From the NCBI GenBank assembly GCA_022730455.1, contig DZDI01000006.1, positions 1 through 53,009 of the forward strand: 53,009 bases of DNA, in the 5' to 3' direction. The notes under the pieces are model-generated. The model searched no databases. It saw only the letters and a list, made by a program, of their open reading frames with translations, and was not told the origin of the DNA. A program made the translations under genes and the position numbers. Shown piece after piece: positions 1-9,162 of the stretch (positions are counted from its first letter, which is position 1; each line of letters starts with the position of its first letter). The DNA comes from Phycisphaera mikurensis (GTDB taxonomy: Bacteria; Planctomycetota; Phycisphaerae; WQYP01).

Positions 1-162
1 GCTTAAATGCAAGGCCTGCGCGAAACTGCATAGGCAGTTCCACGACGACATGGCTGTCGCGGTGGCCAGAACCTCCTTGGCGCATTGAGCGATAACCGCG
101 GTCAAAGCATCGCAGGCGAAGAGGGTTGGCAATTTCATGTTTTCGGTCATACTGTTACTCAT
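1..162 (-). CDS. Partial unknown small protein (runs off left edge)
   Basis: An open frame starts with ATG at 162 and stays open for 54 codons to the edge of the window. A GGAGT ribosome-binding site lies eight bases upstream (171-175), which is the main support. The visible N-terminus begins MSNSMTENMKLPTLF and has a helical, alanine- and cysteine-rich stretch after it. I recognise no family. The gene could be a small cytoplasmic protein or the start of a mobile-element gene, because the region upstream of it (163-612) is also unexplained. Confidence 0.35.
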   Translation of the reverse strand, partial: MSNSMTENMKLPTLFACDALTAVIAQCAKEVLATATAMSSWNCLCSFAQALHLS

Positions 163-732
163 GGTGGCGTACTCCTAAAAAAGAACATTCAAAACACAAC
201 TTTAGGTTACGCCGCCTCTTTTACGCCGTCCACAACTTTTGATAGTATCTCGACGGCGACTCTGAAAATGAGTCGGCGAGAGGCTCCAACAAAGTAGACG
301 AACCGGTCAGGGCTCACCCCGCAGGGCGGTGTGCCTTTTGCCCTCCCTCGGCGGCGCGACAGCTTGCCGTACCGCCTTGCCGGGTACGCCCGCGCTGCCG
401 CTGCTTGATGGACGCCAAAAATGCACACCGTCGCAACGCGGCTATTAACCGGGTTGACTCCCCCTGTCGGGGCGGATTGAAATCGGTGCGCCGCAGCCCC
501 CAGAATCTTGGCCGCCGCATTCCCCGGCGTGAAAATGAGAATCATTTCCGGTGCTCGGTGGGGGGGAGCCAGTTCACCTCGGAGGCCTTCACCAGCGTAC
601 TGAGAAAAGCCCATGTGGAGGTACATATGGGCGGGCATGATCGCCCGCACAAAAACTTTCTCTTTGGGGAACGCTGTTTGCACGATCGCAGCTCTGCTTT
701 ATGATGCCGCCTCTTGGCAATGGACGGATCGA
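163..732. other. Region without a convincing gene
   Basis: This stretch holds several overlapping open frames on both strands (for example 207-683 minus and 405-704 plus), but none has a good ribosome-binding site or clear protein character. The minus-strand frames are rich in Arg, Ala, Gly and Pro and resemble by eye the short Icd/Ash-like frames often predicted in phage-satellite leaders. That is a weak impression, not a match. The segment probably contains the promoter and leader of the partial minus-strand gene at 1-162. I see no RNA gene here. Confidence 0.4.
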
Positions 733-1521
733 ATGCCTAAACGTACCAGCGAACCTCAATGGCTTAACTTCGGCAAAAGCGATGACTACTTCAATTTGGT
801 TCATCGTCCTCTGCAGTGCCTGATTTTCATTGCACCGCTCCTGCTTATCTACCAAGTGGGCATTACACTCCATCCATGGAACCCCAGCGCCACGCATATG
901 CCTAACATCATCGCCTTCATCCTGATGCTTCGATTTTTCAGCCTTTTTGGTGTGGTGGGTAACTATTTTCCTCTTCTGGCGGTTGTGGCCATTCTATTTT
1001 CCTGGCATCTGGCTCGCAAAGACCCGTGGCAGTTCAGGCCCTTTCTTTACATAGCCATGTATGCTGAAAGTTTGCTCTGGGCGGTACCCATGCTGGTCGC
1101 GGCCATGTTGCTGGCCGGTCGATCTCCGGCCCTGCATGCTATTGAATTTTTCGCTCCAGCCCCAAGCCATCTAAGTTGGCAATCGCAGCTTGTACTTTCC
1201 ATCGGTGCCGGTGTTTATGAAGAACTGCTGTTCCGCCTGGTGTTGATCACTATTTTAAATTTTTTACTGGTGGACGTATTCAAACTTTCACTGGCGAAGG
1301 CAATTCCGATCATCATTATTCTTTCAGCAGTGCTTTTTTCTCTCTACCATTACATGGGTGCTGAAAAGCCCTCTTGGGATACTTTCCTCTTTCGGACGGC
1401 CGCCGGTATCTACTTCGCCGCCATATACATATTTCGCGGTTTTGGCGTGGATGTCGGCTCGCATGCTGCCTACGACGTCATAGTGGTCCTGCTGCAACTC
1501 CATGGTAACCACGGTATTTGA
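733..1521 (+). CDS. CPBP family intramembrane metalloprotease (CAAX protease-like)
   Basis: Membrane protein of 262 residues in the CPBP/Abi family, which includes CAAX prenyl proteases and bacterial homologues of mostly unknown substrate. All three conserved elements are present in the C-terminal half: the EExxxR motif (E163, E164, R168), FxxxH (F202, H206) and HxxxD (H244, D248). Hydrophobic segments precede and surround them, consistent with an active site buried in the inner membrane. The start at 733 gives the N-terminus MPKRTSEPQW; the frame is open back to 613, but the extra residues look non-coding. The ribosome-binding site (GGACGGA) is only moderate. It ends 31 bases before the convergent plsC stop. 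The substrate cannot be inferred. Confidence 0.85.
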   Translation: MPKRTSEPQWLNFGKSDDYFNLVHRPLQCLIFIAPLLLIYQVGITLHPWNPSATHMPNIIAFILMLRFFSLFGVVGNYFPLLAVVAILFSWHLARKDPWQFRPFLYIAMYAESLLWAVPMLVAAMLLAGRSPALHAIEFFAPAPSHLSWQSQLVLSIGAGVYEELLFRLVLITILNFLLVDVFKLSLAKAIPIIIILSAVLFSLYHYMGAEKPSWDTFLFRTAAGIYFAAIYIFRGFGVDVGSHAAYDVIVVLLQLHGNHGI

Positions 1522-1552
1522 CGCCATGGTGCCCGCGTGTTGACTGGACAGA

Positions 1553-2332
1553 TCACTTAGAAAATTCTCTTGATACCACAAGCCGTGCCCGACCCTTGGC
1601 GATATCGGCTTGCAGCTGCGCTCGCGACTCGGCCGCATGCGGCGAATGGAGTTTCTCCTGCAGGCTGATTAGTTCTCGGCGGATAAATATGGCCATTTCG
1701 TCGGCGCTTAGTCCAACGAGTTGCTCGGCAGGGATGGGCTTGCCATATATCACCCTGATGGGGAAGCATTTTGGCAAAATCCGATTGCGCGACCATGCCT
1801 CAAAGGCACCATCTATAACAATCGGCACGACGGGGACATTGGCCCGGCGAATGATGACGCTCACCGCCGATCCGACCGATCCAATTGCGCCATTTTTGCT
1901 GCGTGTCGCTTCGGGGAATAAATTCAGCAGACGTCCCTGGGTAAGTCGATGGAGTGATTCCCGCATGGCGGTGGCGTCCGATCTCCCACGTTTAATCGGA
2001 AACGCATTGGTTCGCTCCAGCACATACTGGACAAAACCTCCGCGGAAGAGTGATTCCCGCGCCACGAAATGAATTTGACGATACAGCGCAATACCAATCA
2101 GCCATGGATCAAGAAAACTCTGATGATTGGTCAATAGCAGTGCCGCCCCTTTACGGGGAATATTTTCCCGACCATAAATGCGGACACCAAAAAAAAGAAT
2201 GGCACAGAATTGCAGCAGGACTCTGAAGCTGCTCCACAATATCACCTGAACCCACCCGGTACCTTCTCCCCGGTAGACGTACGGTTTGCACGATGAAATC
2301 GCCTCTGGAACTTCAGGTGTTGCGTTGGTCAT
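1553..2332 (-). CDS. plsC: 1-acyl-sn-glycerol-3-phosphate acyltransferase (PlsC/LPLAT family)
   Basis: Transfers an acyl chain to lysophosphatidic acid to make phosphatidic acid, the precursor of membrane phospholipids, at the inner membrane. The 259-residue protein has an N-terminal hydrophobic segment (about residues 28-50), then the acyltransferase block with the HX4D motif (H70, D75 in NHQSFLD). The FPEGTR substrate-binding motif is present in the form FPEATR (139-144), so the usual glycine is alanine. The ATG overlaps the cmk stop codon (ATGA), with GAGGA upstream inside cmk, so the two are translationally coupled. The cmk-plsC order is common in bacteria. The exact acyl acceptor is not provable from sequence. 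Confidence 0.9.
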   Translation of the reverse strand: MTNATPEVPEAISSCKPYVYRGEGTGWVQVILWSSFRVLLQFCAILFFGVRIYGRENIPRKGAALLLTNHQSFLDPWLIGIALYRQIHFVARESLFRGGFVQYVLERTNAFPIKRGRSDATAMRESLHRLTQGRLLNLFPEATRSKNGAIGSVGSAVSVIIRRANVPVVPIVIDGAFEAWSRNRILPKCFPIRVIYGKPIPAEQLVGLSADEMAIFIRRELISLQEKLHSPHAAESRAQLQADIAKGRARLVVSREFSK

Positions 2333-3009
2333 ACGTTTTTATCCTCGGCGCGAATCAATTGTGCCAGCAGCACCGTAACTTCGGATAAATCCATCTCGCT
2401 GGAATCGATGATGATCGCATCCGAGGCCGGCTTCAGTGGCCCTACCGATCGAGACCGATCGCGCTTGTCGCGCACCAATATTTCCTCCAGCACCCGCTCG
2501 TAAGATTCTGTGATCCCCTTGAGTTGAAGTTGGTGCACGCGCCGCCGGGCCCGCTCTCCGGGTTGAGCGTCAATGAAAAATTTGAATTCCGCATCCGGAA
2601 ATGCCACGGTGCCCTGGTCTCGCCCTTCGGTTACTACCGATTCAAGGCGGCTTGCAATAATGCGCTGCCGCCTGACCAATTCCGCCCGCACATCAGGGTT
2701 GTCAGCCGCACAGTAGGTCACCCGTGTTACCTCCGGAAACCGAATGGCACAGGTTACGTCCACGCCATTTAATAAAACCACGGCCGGCTCCACCGTACAA
2801 TCAATTTCCAGCGATGCCTGCTGTGCAATGGCCGTCACCGCGGCAGGTTGGTCGATCACACTGAGTTTCATCGCCTCCCACGCAACGGCTCGGTACATGG
2901 CGCCGGTATCCAGATGGGTAATGCCCAGAGTCCGAGCCAACTCCGCCGCCACTGCCGATTTACCCGATCCCGCGGGCCCGTCTATGGCAATAATCAAAAC
3001 TAAGTCCAC
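2329..3009 (-). CDS. cmk: Cytidylate kinase
   Basis: Phosphorylates CMP and dCMP with ATP, for nucleotide recycling and CTP supply. The P-loop GPAGSGKS lies at residues 11-18, followed by the Cmk-typical HLDTGAMYRAVAW and the later GRDQGTVAFPDA segment. The length of about 225 residues fits the family. The annotated GTG at 3009 sits directly on the GAAGG ribosome-binding site, which is too close. A TTG at 2997, eight bases downstream of GAAGGGTGG, gives the family-typical N-terminus MIIAIDGPAG and is the more likely true start. It is the first gene of a two-gene operon with plsC. Confidence 0.95.
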   Translation of the reverse strand: MDLVLIIAIDGPAGSGKSAVAAELARTLGITHLDTGAMYRAVAWEAMKLSVIDQPAAVTAIAQQASLEIDCTVEPAVVLLNGVDVTCAIRFPEVTRVTYCAADNPDVRAELVRRQRIIASRLESVVTEGRDQGTVAFPDAEFKFFIDAQPGERARRRVHQLQLKGITESYERVLEEILVRDKRDRSRSVGPLKPASDAIIIDSSEMDLSEVTVLLAQLIRAEDKNV

Positions 3010-3190
3010 CCTTCAATGCATGGTTCCAATAGCATGCCACCACTCATCAGTCGTTCGGAACACTTGCCCGACTGCGTTGCCTGATAATTTACCGCGCCGC
3101 CCGATATTTGGCCCTGCTATTACTTGGACAGACTCCATAGGGTGCACGGGGGTAGGAACACGCTACAATCCACGAACAGGAGTACGCACG

Positions 3191-4579
3191 ATGATTGATA
3201 CCGTATTAATTTGGATTGAAAAAAACTCAAGGCGCTGGTTGCATGATTTGCAGCAGTGGTTGGCGATTCCCAGCATTTCAACTGATCCCAACCACGCCGC
3301 CGATGTTAAGGCCGCTGCCGAATGGGCTCAGTATTACCTGCGGACCGCTGGTTTGGATGCGCAACTCATACCGACGGCTCGGCATCCGTGTGTGCTGGCA
3401 ACAACCCCTGGAGACATGTGTCCCAAGGACGCACCGCACGTGGTGATTTACGGCCATTACGATGTGCAGCCGCCTGATCCTCTGGATGCGTGGTCATCGC
3501 CACCGTTTACCCCCACGGTCAATCATGGGCAAATTATTGCCCGGGGGGCGTCGGATGATAAAGGACAGACATTCTGTCACCTAGCCGCCTTGCTTGCATG
3601 GCGTGAAATCGCGCACCAGTTTCCGCTGCGTGTCAGTATACTGCTGGAAGGGGAGGAGGAAATCGGGTCGCCCAATCTGCCCGAAGTTATTAAAAATCTC
3701 AAACCTCAACTGGCGGATGCCTCCACGCTGATCATAAGTGATTCGGCACAGTATGCCCCGGGTATTCCCGCGATCACCAGCGGATTGCGGGGGCTGGTTT
3801 ACTACCAGGTAACGCTTACGGGTCCGGACCGAGACCTGCACAGCGGTGTCTACGGCGGCGCTGTCGCAAATCCGGCCACGGCACTTTGCCAGATTATCGG
3901 CCGACTGCATGAGGCATCCGGACGCGTGACGATTCCCGGTTTTTACGACGATGTCCGTTCGGTCGATGCATCGATTCGGGAAAGCTGGCGACGGCTGCCG
4001 TTTTCCGATGAGCAATTCGCCCAGGAGGTTGGGGTCAACAAGCTCTTTGGGGAGCACGGGTACTCCACCATAGAACGCCGCTGGTGTCGGCCTACGCTTG
4101 AAATAAACGGTCTCACGGCCGGCTTTCAGGGCGATGGCGCTAAAACCATCATCCCCGCTCAAGCGTCGGCCAAAATTTCCATGCGGCTGGTGCCCGATCA
4201 AAACCCTGAGAAAATCAAGGCCGCATTTGTATCCTACTTGCAATCCATGTTGCCTGACGGTGTCAGGATGCGCTTTGAATTATTCGGATCATCGCCGGCG
4301 GTTGTGACGGCCACCAATTCGCCCGCCGTAACCGCTGCGATAAATGCAGCTCGCATTGGATTAGGCGGTGAGCCGGTGATTATTCGAGAGGGTGGGTCTA
4401 TACCCGTGGTGAACTGGTTCCGGCAAGAACTCGGACTGGAAAGTGTACTCCTGGGTTTTGGTTTACCGGATGATAATCTGCATTCGCCCAATGAAAAACT
4501 TGATCTGGACGGCTTCTATGGCGGCATACGCACTTCTGCATTGTTGTTGGACGAGTTATCGCGAGCATTGATGAAATGA
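3191..4579 (+). CDS. M20 family dipeptidase/metallopeptidase
   Basis: Zinc-dependent peptidase of 462 residues of the M20 family (carnosinase/PepV/DapE-like), presumably cytoplasmic and acting on dipeptides. The metal-ligand pattern is clear: H89 with D91 in YGHYDVQ, D122 in GASDDKG, the catalytic and ligand glutamates in LEGEEEIGS (155-157), D184 in ISDSAQ, and the late NLHSPNE histidine. The DRDLHSGVYGG segment, typical of the dimerisation domain, holds H217. The ATG at 3191 has GGAG eight bases upstream. The frame is open much further upstream over cmk, but that is a shadow. No signal peptide is seen. The physiological substrate is unknown. Confidence 0.9.
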   Translation: MIDTVLIWIEKNSRRWLHDLQQWLAIPSISTDPNHAADVKAAAEWAQYYLRTAGLDAQLIPTARHPCVLATTPGDMCPKDAPHVVIYGHYDVQPPDPLDAWSSPPFTPTVNHGQIIARGASDDKGQTFCHLAALLAWREIAHQFPLRVSILLEGEEEIGSPNLPEVIKNLKPQLADASTLIISDSAQYAPGIPAITSGLRGLVYYQVTLTGPDRDLHSGVYGGAVANPATALCQIIGRLHEASGRVTIPGFYDDVRSVDASIRESWRRLPFSDEQFAQEVGVNKLFGEHGYSTIERRWCRPTLEINGLTAGFQGDGAKTIIPAQASAKISMRLVPDQNPEKIKAAFVSYLQSMLPDGVRMRFELFGSSPAVVTATNSPAVTAAINAARIGLGGEPVIIREGGSIPVVNWFRQELGLESVLLGFGLPDDNLHSPNEKLDLDGFYGGIRTSALLLDELSRALMK

Positions 4580-4821
4580 TTATTCATTAACTTAACTTGC
4601 ACGGGCGGGGCCCTTGTTTAGAGGATTAAAAGTCGGCCAACGTGGATAGCTGCTTGGGGCATATTGATCCCCATTTAACAGCGGATTTTTGGCGTCAAAG
4701 CGTAAAACCTGACGTCGGCAGTTTCCCTGTTCGCAAAAGTTTGCTACCATCCGGTTGTGATGGATCACCGCAGAGACATGAAGCCAACGGATATGGCCAA
4801 CAGAGTAAACGGAGTATGCAA

Positions 4822-5838
4822 ATGGAAATTGGAATGATCGGTCTGGGACGAATGGGCGCGAATATGGTACGCCGTCTGCTTAAGGGATCGCACCGATGTG
4901 TTGTATTCGATACTCATCCGGACGCGTGTCGGGCCATGGCGGACGAAGGGGCGGTGGCCGCCGAGTCAATGAAAAAGCTGGTATCGACACTGGCAACGCC
5001 CCGGGCGGTGTGGTTAATGGTGCCGGCGGCGATTGTGGATAAGGTGACTGACGAACTCAGTGGTCTGTTGGCGCCGGGCGACATCATCATTGATGGCGGC
5101 AACTCCTTTTATCAGGATGATATTCGGCGTGGTGCCGCATTGAAAAAGCGGGGTATCGGCTATTTGGATGTGGGTGTTTCCGGCGGCGTGTGGGGGCTTG
5201 AGCGCGGCTACTGCCAGATGATAGGAGGAGAGAAGGAATTCTTTCATCGCGTCGAGTCGATCTTTCAAACGCTGGCTCCCGGCGTAGATGCCGCGCCGCG
5301 CACGCCTGGTCGCGATGGGCAGCCGATGTCGCAGGCGGAACATGGTTATCTTTATTGCGGGTCGGTGGGTGCGGGACACTTTGTAAAAATGGTCCACAAT
5401 GGAATTGAATATGGCATCATGGCCGCTTATGCCGAGGGGCTTAATATCCTCAAGCATGCCGATATAGGGCTCAAACCGCCAACGCATGACTCTGAAACGT
5501 CGCCTCTCTCCAATCCGGAATATTACCAATATCAGTTGGACCTTTCGGCGATAACCGAAGTATGGCGACGCGGCACCGTAATTCAAAGCTGGTTGCTGGA
5601 TTTAACGGCCACGGCGCTGGCTAAAAATGCTACTCTCGCCGATTATTCCGGCCGCGTGAGTGATTCCGGCGAAGGACGCTGGACATTGCATGCCGCCATT
5701 GACGAAGGCGTTCCAGCGCCGACACTTAGCGCGGCGCTCTTTGACCGGTTTGTGTCCCGCAATGCTGCCGAATTTGCCAATCGGGTCATGTCGGCCATGC
5801 GTTTCGAATTTGGCGGTCATAAGGAAAAATCGGTTTAA
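4822..5838 (+). CDS. gnd: 6-phosphogluconate dehydrogenase, decarboxylating (short GndA-like form)
   Basis: Oxidises 6-phosphogluconate to ribulose 5-phosphate and CO2, the third step of the oxidative pentose-phosphate pathway. The nucleotide-binding motif GLGRMG is at residues 7-12 of the MEIGMIGLGRMG start. The substrate loop VSGGVWGLERGYCQMIGG and the HFVKMVHNGIEYGIM segment carrying the catalytic lysine and following asparagine are intact. At 338 residues this is the short class, much shorter than the roughly 470-residue E. coli enzyme. The ATG at 4822 is seven bases from GGAG (4811-4814); the preceding in-frame ATG at 4816 is too close. zwf follows 59 bases later, supporting the pathway assignment. 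Confidence 0.92.
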   Translation: MEIGMIGLGRMGANMVRRLLKGSHRCVVFDTHPDACRAMADEGAVAAESMKKLVSTLATPRAVWLMVPAAIVDKVTDELSGLLAPGDIIIDGGNSFYQDDIRRGAALKKRGIGYLDVGVSGGVWGLERGYCQMIGGEKEFFHRVESIFQTLAPGVDAAPRTPGRDGQPMSQAEHGYLYCGSVGAGHFVKMVHNGIEYGIMAAYAEGLNILKHADIGLKPPTHDSETSPLSNPEYYQYQLDLSAITEVWRRGTVIQSWLLDLTATALAKNATLADYSGRVSDSGEGRWTLHAAIDEGVPAPTLSAALFDRFVSRNAAEFANRVMSAMRFEFGGHKEKSV

Positions 5839-5897
5839 TGGCTGCTTACGACAGCAGATTGGTCGTGTTAAGCGTGTCGAATAAATGAGGAATTAAT

Positions 5898-7292
5898 ATG
5901 AACGCAGAGCTATCCGATGTGCTGGTGTTCTTTGGCATCACCGGCGACCTGGCCTACAAGAAAATATTCCCGTCGCTCCAGTCGATGGTACTGCATGGGG
6001 CACTGAATATTCCTGTCATTGGTGTGGCCAAGTCAGGTATGACGATTGACGCCCTGAAAAACCATATCCATGCCTCATTGGTAGAACATGCCAACTGCGT
6101 CGACGAAGGCGCATTCGGGCAACTCTGCGATCAACTCAACTATGTGGATGGCGACTACAAAGACCCCAAAACCTACGAGCAACTTCAACAACAGATTGGC
6201 AATGCCAAGCATCCGCTGTTTTATCTGGCCATCCCGCCGAGTATGTTTTCGGTGGTGGTTGACGGCCTCGCGAAAGCTGGCTGTCATCGTGGTGCCCGAA
6301 TCATGGTCGAAAAGCCGTTCGGGCGCGATCTCAAATCGGCCATTGAATTGAATGAAACGCTGCACCAGCATTTCCCTGAAGCTTCGATATTCCGCATCGA
6401 CCACTATCTTGGCAAAGAACCTGTGCAGAATATTCTCTATTCCCGATTCGCTAATACCTACATCGAGCCGACGTTTAACCGTAATTACATTGCGCATGTG
6501 CAAATTACGATGGCCGAAGAATTCGGCCTCCAGGGCCGCGGCCATTTTTACGAGGAAGCCGGAGCGATTCGTGATGTCATTCAGAACCATATGCTTCAGT
6601 TGGTGGCGTGTCTTGCTATGGAGCCACCGTCACGCCCCCATCCGGATGATATCCGAATCGAACGGGCTAAATTGCTCCGTACCATTCGACCGCTTTCGGT
6701 GGACGATGTCGTGCGAGGGCAATTTCGGGGCTATCATGACGAGGACGGGGTGAGCAAGGATTCCCGCGTTGAAACTTTTGCAGCCGTTCGGCTTTGGATC
6801 GATTCCTGGCGCTGGGCAGGCGTACCCTTTTTTATCCGCACCGGTAAATATCTCCCCATCACCTGTACCGAGGCGATTGTCGTATTCAAGCGGCCGCCCC
6901 AAAATGTGTTTGGCGAAGAAGACCAAGGAAGCCCTAATTCTCTGCGGTTCCGACTTAATCCGCATGTGGTGACCGCCATCGGTACTCGTGCCAAGCAGGC
7001 GGGGGAGGGTATGGTTGGACGCGATGTGGAGCTTATTGCCCAACGCCATAGACAATACGAGCTTGAACCCTACGAGCGGTTGCTTATTGAAGCGATGAAA
7101 GGCGAGTCGGCCTATTTCGCTGATCAAGCCGGGGTAGAGGAGTCTTGGCGAGTGGTTGATCCCGTGCTTGACAATCACCACACCCCCATCAGGATGTACG
7201 ATAAGCACACGTGGGGGCCGTCCGAGGCCTATCAGTTAATCAGCTCCGACGGAATTTGGATCGACCCTGGCGCCGATCGGGACGACGACTGA
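5898..7292 (+). CDS. zwf: Glucose-6-phosphate 1-dehydrogenase
   Basis: Oxidises glucose 6-phosphate to 6-phosphogluconolactone with NAD(P)+, the entry step of the oxidative pentose-phosphate pathway. The dinucleotide motif appears as FFGITGDLAYKK (11-22), the conserved VEKPFGRD at 137-144, and the substrate/catalytic signature RIDHYLGKE at 166-174. The length of 464 residues is slightly short for the family. The start has GAGGA upstream and is preceded by gnd, so gnd and zwf probably form one unit feeding the same pathway. A lactonase gene (pgl) is not seen in the window. The acidic C-terminal tail (GADRDDD) is not notable. Confidence 0.95.
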   Translation: MNAELSDVLVFFGITGDLAYKKIFPSLQSMVLHGALNIPVIGVAKSGMTIDALKNHIHASLVEHANCVDEGAFGQLCDQLNYVDGDYKDPKTYEQLQQQIGNAKHPLFYLAIPPSMFSVVVDGLAKAGCHRGARIMVEKPFGRDLKSAIELNETLHQHFPEASIFRIDHYLGKEPVQNILYSRFANTYIEPTFNRNYIAHVQITMAEEFGLQGRGHFYEEAGAIRDVIQNHMLQLVACLAMEPPSRPHPDDIRIERAKLLRTIRPLSVDDVVRGQFRGYHDEDGVSKDSRVETFAAVRLWIDSWRWAGVPFFIRTGKYLPITCTEAIVVFKRPPQNVFGEEDQGSPNSLRFRLNPHVVTAIGTRAKQAGEGMVGRDVELIAQRHRQYELEPYERLLIEAMKGESAYFADQAGVEESWRVVDPVLDNHHTPIRMYDKHTWGPSEAYQLISSDGIWIDPGADRDDD

Positions 7293-7371
7293 ATCCCCGC
7301 CTTGTCCGCGCGGCATGCACCTTGAGAGTTGATTTCCCGCCCGAGGGACACTTCACGCTCCACAAGCCATC

Positions 7372-8436
7372 TCAGGCGGTTGAGTGTTCTTCACCTTCGG
7401 TTGTTTCATCTTCCGGGTCTGCTTTTGGCCTGCTCGCTATGGTTGCCATGATGAGTCCGGCGCCATAAAGCGACAGCAAGGGAATATAGATGCTGGCGAA
7501 TGTAAAAATATCGGGCGAAGGCGCAAGAACTACCGCGATAACCGCCAACCCTAAAACGGCATAACGCCACATGGAACGGAATTGTGCCGCCGTCACAATT
7601 CCGATCTTGCTCAGGATAAGCATGACCATTGGCAGCTCAAACGCAAGGCCAAAAATCAAGCACATAATGGTGACGAAGCTCAAATAGTCATGCAGCATGG
7701 GAATAGGCGCAAAAAGAGCCTTGGCGGGCTGTGCGCTCATCTCAAGAAGTTGATGGCCCACATGCATACGAAGCTGCGCATCGGTGGAGTTAAACCACAA
7801 CGACGCCACACCGGGCTTGAAATGAAGGGGATCGTGCGGCAGCATCGGTATCGTTAGTGGATGGACGGATGGCGAGATGGCAGGTGGACTGGTCACTTGC
7901 CGCCCGCGGTACAAATAGGTTTCCCACCAGGTTGGGCGCAGCGGTGGCACCTGCACCTGCTGATTGAATTCCATGATGAATTTGAGCAGAAAAGGCAGAA
8001 TGAGAAAAAAGAAAAATGCCACACCCAGTAAAAACAGTACGGCACTTGGGCCAATGTATTTATAAACAACCTTCCGCTCACGCGGATAAAGCCCCGATGC
8101 CACAAATCGCCAGAACTGATAAATAATCCACGGGCTTGAAATCACCAGACCGGCTTTGAGTGCCGTAGTGAAATATACAATAATTGATCCCAGCGCCTTG
8201 AAATATTGCAAATGCGGTGGATAGCCAGCCCATTTGAGCGCGATCAAATAAGGTTGATACAAAAATTCAATGATACTCACGTCATAATAAAGGCATAGGC
8301 CAATGCCGATCGCCGCACCCAGTATGGCGTAGATAAGCCGCTTGCGCAATTCTGACAGATGGTCACCAAATGACATGGTGGGCAGATCTATACTGCCGTC
8401 CGCTTTTGCTCTACCGATGTTGCGAAATAACGCCAT
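7372..8436 (-). CDS. tatC: Sec-independent protein translocase TatC with enlarged periplasmic loop
   Basis: Core subunit of the twin-arginine translocase, which recognises Tat signal peptides and exports folded proteins. The N-terminal HLSELRKRL segment and the glutamate/proline positions around FELPMVMLILSKIG are typical. At 354 residues it is about 100 longer than most TatC. The extra length is a Pro/His-rich loop (roughly 150-240) between membrane segments. The start is ATG at 8436 with GGAAAGG just upstream; a TTG at 8451 adjacent to the lolD stop is possible but less likely. It is the last gene of the minus-strand lysS-permease-lolD-tatC run. tatA/B are not in this window. Confidence 0.92.
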   Translation of the reverse strand: MALFRNIGRAKADGSIDLPTMSFGDHLSELRKRLIYAILGAAIGIGLCLYYDVSIIEFLYQPYLIALKWAGYPPHLQYFKALGSIIVYFTTALKAGLVISSPWIIYQFWRFVASGLYPRERKVVYKYIGPSAVLFLLGVAFFFFLILPFLLKFIMEFNQQVQVPPLRPTWWETYLYRGRQVTSPPAISPSVHPLTIPMLPHDPLHFKPGVASLWFNSTDAQLRMHVGHQLLEMSAQPAKALFAPIPMLHDYLSFVTIMCLIFGLAFELPMVMLILSKIGIVTAAQFRSMWRYAVLGLAVIAVVLAPSPDIFTFASIYIPLLSLYGAGLIMATIASRPKADPEDETTEGEEHSTA

Positions 8437-8451
8437 AATCCTTTCCGTCAA

Positions 8452-9153
8452 TCACGCAGGGGTGATTTTACCGTCCTCCAGTCGCACCACGCGGTCGGCC
8501 AGTCGTGCAATATCGGCATCATGGGTTACCAGCAACAATCCGCATTTCTGATCCCGCCGTCGCCGAACAAGCAGATCAATGATTCCCTGACCCGTGCGGG
8601 GATCAAGATTACCCGTTGGCTCATCCGCCAGCAGCAGGCTTGGGTGGTTGATGAGCGCCCGGGCGATGGCGACGCGCTGCCGCTCACCACCCGATAATTC
8701 GCTGGGACGATGCTTAAGGCGGCCCCCCAATCCCATATCCGTAAGCATGGATATCGCTAATTTCCTGCCCGGACGGGCCCGGATCAGCGCCTTGTACCAC
8801 GGCGCTGCCACCATCGCCGGTAGAAGCGTGTTTTCCAGCACATTGAGCTCCGGCAGGAGATGATACAGTTGAAATACAAAACCCACATGCTGGTTGCGGA
8901 ACCGGTATGTTTCGAAAAAGCCGCTTCGCAGAATATCCCGGCCCTGGTAAAGCACCGAGCCGGAATCAGGCTTTTCCAATGCCCCGGCTATGTGCAGAAA
9001 TGTGCTCTTGCCTGATCCTGAAGCACCAATCAGCGCAACAAACTCGCCCGGAGCGATCGAAAGCGATGCTCCCGCAAGTACCTGCACATCCTCCGTCCCC
9101 ATGCGAAAGGATTTGTGGATATTCACCAGCTCCAGAAGATTTGCCAAAACCAC
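8452..9153 (-). CDS. lolD: ABC transporter ATP-binding protein, LolD-type
   Basis: Cytoplasmic ATPase of 233 residues that powers a MacB/LolCDE-type transporter. The Walker A motif GASGSGKST is at 43-51, the signature LSGGERQ at 153-159, and Walker [14 protein letters not shown] at 173-185. The TGNLD sequence and length fit the LolD/FtsE/MacB subfamily. The partner is the FtsX-like permease directly upstream (9163-10869), so lipoprotein release from the inner membrane is the likely job. The GTG at 9153 abuts AGGAG; a TTG at 9147 has better spacing and may be the real start. tatC begins only 15 bases beyond the stop. Confidence 0.9.
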   Translation of the reverse strand: MVLANLLELVNIHKSFRMGTEDVQVLAGASLSIAPGEFVALIGASGSGKSTFLHIAGALEKPDSGSVLYQGRDILRSGFFETYRFRNQHVGFVFQLYHLLPELNVLENTLLPAMVAAPWYKALIRARPGRKLAISMLTDMGLGGRLKHRPSELSGGERQRVAIARALINHPSLLLADEPTGNLDPRTGQGIIDLLVRRRRDQKCGLLLVTHDADIARLADRVVRLEDGKITPA

Positions 9154-9162
9154 TCCTAATCG

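Noticed and set aside
1538-1555. Possible fifth copy of the dispersed motif (GACTGGACAGATCA)
   Set aside because: Only about nine bases match, and it lacks the flanking positions shared by the other copies.
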